Assembly (NCBI GenBank): GCA_900893395.1
Contig: CAAHFI010461000.1
Span: 1 to 57,219, forward strand
Direction: 5' to 3'
Origin: Euglena gracilis
Taxonomy: Eukaryota > Euglenozoa > Euglenophyceae > Euglenales > Euglenaceae
Length of the DNA stretch: 57,219 nt
Shown here: in pieces, positions 53,101 through 57,219 of the stretch
Layout: each line of letters opens with the position of its first letter
How positions within the stretch are numbered: position 1 is the stretch's first letter
Translations under genes and position numbers: made by a program
The notes under the pieces: model-generated
Told to the model about the DNA's origin: nothing
Databases searched by the model: none
What the model saw: the letters and a program-made list of their open reading frames with translations, nothing else

Positions 53101-56100
53101 CTTAGAGCACAACTGTCACGGTGGTCATGAGCATGTACACACTTTTCCATTATGGGCACGATCGTTCCTGGTTTTGGTCAAAATGCACCTATTTCACCAG
53201 CCTTTGGAACAGGGGTATTAACCCGTTTTCACAGTTTTGGTCTTGCCGGCCTGTCCAGCGTAGACCGACAGGAGAAGTTCTGCTGCATGTATTTCACACC
53301 CTTAGAGCACAACTGTCACGGTGGTCATGAGCATGTACACACTTTTCATAGTTATGGCACGATCGTTTCCTGGTTTGGTCAAAATGCACCTATTTCACCA
53401 GCCTTTGGAACAGGGGTATTTTAACCCCTGTTTCACAGTTTTTGGGTCTTGGCCGCCTGTCCAGCGTTAGACCGACAGGAGAAGTTCTTGCTGCATGTAT
53501 TTCACACCCTTAGAGCACAACTGTCACGGCATGAGCATACACACTTTTTCCATAGTATGGCACGTTTCCTGGTTTCTCACTTTGGTAAAAGCACCTATTC
53601 ACCACCTGAACAGGGTATTTTAACCCCTGTTTTCACAGTTTTTGGTCTTGGCCGGCCTGTCCAGCGTTAGACCGACAGAGAAGTTCTTGCTGCATGTATT
53701 CACACCCTTAGAGCACAACTGTCACGGTGGTCATGAGCATGTACACACTTTTCCATAGTTATGGGCACGATCGGTTTCCTGGTTTTGGTCAAAATCACCT
53801 TTCACCAGCCTTTGGAACAGGGTATTTTTAACCCTGACAGTTTTGGTTTGGCCGCCTGTCCAGCGTTAGACCGACAGGAGAAAGTTCTTGCTGCATGTAT
53901 TTCACACCCTTAGAGCACAACTGTCACGGTGGTCATGAGCATGTACACACTTTTCCATAGTTATGGCACGATCGTTCCTGGTTTGGTCAAAATGCACCTA
54001 TTTCACCAGCCTTTGGAACAGGGGTATTTTAACCCCTGTTTTCACAGTTTTTGGGTCTTGGCCGGCCTGTCCAGCGTTAGACCGACAGGAAGTCTTGCTG
54101 CATGTATTTCACACCCTTAGAGCACAACTGTCACGGTGGTCATGAGCATGTACACACTTTTCCATAGTTAGGGCACGATCGGTTTCCTGGTTTGGTCAAA
54201 AGCACCTATTTCACCAGCCTTGGAACAGGGTATTTAACCCTGTTTTCACAGTTTTGGGTCTTGGCCGCCTGTCCACGTAGACCGACAGAGAATCTTGCTG
54301 CATGTATTTCACACCCTTAGAGCACAACTGTCACGGTGGCATGACATGTACACACTTTTTCCATAGTTATGGGCACGATCGTTTCCTGGTTTTGGTCAAA
54401 ATGCACCTATTTCACCACCTTTGGAACAGGGGTATTTTTAACCCCTGTTTTCACAGTTTTGGGTCTTGGCCGCCAGCGTAGACCGACAGGAAAAAGTTCT
54501 GCTGCATGTATTCACACCCTTAGAGCACAACTGTCACGGCATGAGCATGTACACACTTTTTCCATAGTTATGGCACGATCGGTTTCCTGGTTTTGGTCAA
54601 AATGCACCTATTTCACCAGCCTTTGGAACAGGGGTATTTTTAACCCCTGTTTTCACAGTTTTGGTCTTGCCGGCCTGTCCAGCGTTAGACCGACAGAGAA
54701 GTTCTTGCTGCATGTATTTCACACCCTTAGAGCACAACTGTCACGGGTCATGAGCATGTACACACTTTTTCCATAGTTATGGGCACGATCGTTTCCTGGT
54801 CAAAACACCTATTTTCACCAGCCTTGGAACAGGATTTTAACCCCTGTTTTCACACATTTTGGCTTGCCGGCCTGTCCAGCGTTAGACCGACAGGAGAAGT
54901 TCTGCTGCATGTATTTCACACCTAGAGCACAACTGTCACGGTGGTCATGAGCATGTACACACTTTTCCATAGTTATGGGCACGATCGGTTTCCTGGTTTT
55001 GGTCAAAATGCACCTATTTCACCAGCCTTTGGAACAGGGGTATTTTAACCCCTGTTTCACAGTTTTTGGTCTTGGCCGCCTGTCCAGCGTTAGACCGACA
55101 GGAGAAGTCTTGCTGCATGTATTCACACCCTAGAGCACAACTGTCACGGTGGTCATGAGCATGTACACACTTTTTCCATAGTTATGGCACGATCGGTTTC
55201 CTGTTTTGGTCAAAACACCTATTTCACCAGCCTTTGAACAGGGTATTTTAACCCCTGTTTTCACAGTTTTGGGTCTTGGCCGGCCGTCCAGCGTTAGACC
55301 GACAGGAAAGTTGCTGCATGTATTTCACACCCTTAGAGCACAACTGTCACGGTGGTCATGAGCATGTACACACTTTTTCCATAGTTATGGCACGATCGTT
55401 CCTGGTTTGGTCAAAATGCACCTATTCACCACCTTGGAACAGGGTATTTTAACCCCTGTTTTCACAGTTTTGGGTCTTGGCCGGCCGTCCAGCGTTAGAC
55501 CGACAGGAGAAGTTCTTGCTGCATGTATTCACACCCTTAGAGCACAACTGTCACGGTGGTCATGAGCATGTACACACTTTTCCATAGTTATGGCACGATT
55601 TTCCTGGTTTTGGTCAAAATGCACCTATTTCACCAGCCTTTGAACAGGGGTATTTTAACCCTGTTTTCACAGTTTTTGGCGGCCGGCCGTCCAGCGTTAG
55701 ACCGACAGGAGAAGTCTGCTATTTCACACCCTTAGAGCACAACTGTCACGGTGGTCATGACATGTACACACTTTTCCATAGTTAGGCACGATCGTTTCCT
55801 GGTTTTGGTCAAAATGCACCTATTTCACCAGCCTTTGGAACAGGGTATTTTAACCCCTGTTTTCACAGTTTTGGGTCTTGGCCGTCCAGCGTTAGACCGA
55901 CAGGAGAAGTTCTTGCTGCATGTATTTCACACCCTTAGAGCACAACTGTCACGGTGGTCATGAGCATGTACACACTTTTCCATAGTTAGGGCACGATCGG
56001 TTTCCTGGTTTTCAAAATGCACCTATTTCACCAGCCTTTGGAACAGGGGTATTTTTAACCCCGTTTTCACAGTTTTGGTCTGGCCGGCCTCCAGCGTTAG

Positions 56101-57219
56101 ACCGACAGGAAAGTTCTGCTGCATGTATTTCACACCCTTAGAGCACAACTGTCACGGTGGTCATGAGCATGTACACACTTTTCCATAGTTATGGCACGAT
56201 CGTTTCCTGGTTTGGTCAAAATGCACCTATTTCACCAGCCTTTGGAACAGGGGTATTTTAACCCCTGTTTTCACAGTTTTTCTTGGCCGGCCTGTCCAGC
56301 GTAGACCGACAGGAGAATTCTTGCTGCATGTATTTCACACCCTTAGAGCACAACTGTCACGGTGGTCATGAGCATGTACACAACTTTTCCATAGTTGACA
56401 GCGATCGGCCTGTTTTGGTCAAAATGCACCTATTTCACCAGCCTTGGAACAGGATTTTTAACCCCTGTTTCACAGTTTTGGTCTTGGCCGGCCTGTCCAG
56501 AGACCGACAGAGAATTCTGCTGCATGTATTTCACACCCTTAGAGCACAACTGTCACGGTGGTCATGAGCATGTACACACTTTTCCATAGTTATGGCACGA
56601 TCGGTTTCCTGGTTTGGTCAAAATGCACCTATTTCACCAGCCTTTGGAACAGGGTATTTTAACCCCTGTTTCACAGTTTTTGGGTCTTGGCCGGCCTGTC
56701 GAGCGTTAACCGACAGGAGAAGTTCTTGCTGCATGTATTTCACACCCTTAGAGCACAACTGTCACGGTGGCATGAGCATGTACACACTTTTCCATAGTTA
56801 TGGGCACGATCGTTTCCTGGTTTGGTCAAAATGCACCTATTTCACCACCTTTGAACAGGGTATTTTTAACTGTTTTCACAGTTTTTGGCTTGGCCGGCCT
56901 GTCCAGCGTTAGACCGACAGAAATTCTTGCTGCATGTATTTCACACCTTAGAGCACAACTGTCACGTGTCATGAGCATGTACACACTTTCCATAGTTATG
57001 GGCACGATCGGTTTCCTGGTTTTGGTCAAAATGCACCTATTCACCAGCCTTGAACAGGGTATTTAACCCCTGTTTCACAGTTTTGGGTCTGCCGCCTGTC
57101 CAGCGTTAGACCGACAGGAGAAGTTCTTGCTGCATGTATTCACACCCTTAGAGCACAACTGTCACGGTGTCATGAGCATGTACACACTTTTCCATAGTTA
57201 TGGGCACGATCGTTTCCTG
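50161..57219 (+). repeat. Right end of the array, increasingly degraded units
   Basis: About 34 units that stay alignable along their whole length but lose bases steadily: roughly 213 bp near 50417, 199-207 bp near 53275-53882, and about 200 bp near 56720-57120. Almost every change is a deletion, mostly in runs (TTTTT, GGGG, CCCC, TTTT, GG) and in GAGAAG. Small gains and base changes are few, for example the extra CTCAC near 53576 and GTCGAGCG for GTCCAGCG near 56698. Loss without substitution is unlike ordinary satellite decay and looks like raw long-read base calls at a contig end. No gene, RNA or mobile element is present. The window stops in mid-unit. Confidence 0.88.

Larger units (their letters stand above)
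1..57219 (+). repeat. Satellite DNA array, 216-bp unit, about 270 head-to-tail copies
   Basis: The same sequence recurs throughout the window in one orientation. In the regular parts the spacing between successive AAGTTCTTGC starts is exactly 216 bases (for example 7871 to 8087), and the text repeats every 1,080 bases, five units. Dividing the length by the unit and allowing for six short units and many small losses gives about 270 copies. No inverted copy, unrelated spacer or inserted element was seen, and both ends of the window lie inside the array, so its true edges are not visible. Long tandem arrays of this kind are typical of eukaryotic centromeric, pericentromeric or subtelomeric heterochromatin; that location is inferred, not shown. 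There is no CENP-B-box-like motif (TTCG followed by CGGG) in the consensus, and I cannot match the unit to a named satellite or a species. Confidence 0.97.

Noticed and set aside
54815-57044. Two minus-strand frames of 63 and 72 codons near the right end
   Set aside because: These are the reverse complement of the same unit, opened by clustered base losses in the poorest part of the sequence. They have no independent support.
7-57066. Many reading frames of 60-147 codons, almost all on the + strand in the flanks
   Set aside because: All are translations of the satellite unit in different frames. They lengthen only where a one-base loss skips the stops that the consensus carries, and they are absent from the perfect core. 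Their proteins are the same few peptide blocks in shuffled order, so none is called as a gene or pseudogene.
1-57219. CRISPR array or other repeat-spacer system
   Set aside because: There are no variable spacers: the full 216-bp period is repeated, and no cas-like gene is present.
1-57219. Ribosomal DNA spacer repeats, 5S or tRNA gene clusters
   Set aside because: No rRNA-like or tRNA-like segment, and no match to a polymerase III B box (GGTTCGANTCC type), can be seen in the unit.
1-57219. Retroelement, LTR or DNA transposon origin of the unit
   Set aside because: The unit has no coding domain, no terminal repeat structure and no target-site duplication pattern; the 9-bp inverted repeat is internal and too short to be transposon ends.
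50161-57219. Old, diverged edge of the satellite array
   Set aside because: Array edges usually accumulate substitutions and insertions of other repeats. Here the change is nearly all one-base deletion in runs, so a sequencing cause is preferred.

Overview
The whole 57,219-base window is one satellite DNA array: a single 216-bp unit repeated head to tail in one orientation, about 270 copies, from the first base to the last. I see no unique flanking DNA, no transposon insertion, no RNA gene and no credible protein-coding gene. The consensus unit (counted from the AAGTTCTTGC that begins at base 1) has 45 A, 69 T, 52 C and 50 G (47% G+C), with six CpG where about twelve would be expected. A long, non-coding, CpG-poor tandem array of a nucleosome-scale unit suggests nuclear heterochromatin of a eukaryote, such as a centromeric, pericentromeric or subtelomeric satellite. 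I do not recognise the unit as a named satellite, so species and chromosomal location stay open.

Layout: (1) 1-7801, units mostly 212-216 bp with scattered single-base losses and three short units of about 123 bp (type A). (2) 7802-10797, almost perfect units. (3) 10798-12890, a noisy patch ending in a short unit of the second kind (type B). (4) 12891-19854, mostly good units with one more type B unit. (5) 19855-45920, a perfectly regular core in which 120 consecutive full units look identical. (6) 45921-50160, lightly variable, with a third type B unit. (7) 50161-57219, increasingly degraded, units shrinking to about 199-207 bp.

The main interpretive point is that nearly all differences between copies are single-base deletions, concentrated in short homopolymers, and they increase toward the window ends, above all the right. 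I noticed almost no substitutions and no CpG transitions. That pattern fits uncorrected long-read error at poorly covered contig ends better than real satellite divergence, and it means copy number and perfect identity of the core may partly reflect consensus building. The recurrent short units are the best candidates for real structural variation, because each type reuses one junction at three separate places.

I found no evidence for a multi-gene system. What deserves follow-up is the satellite itself, its two short variants, and whether the 26-kb homogeneous core is real.
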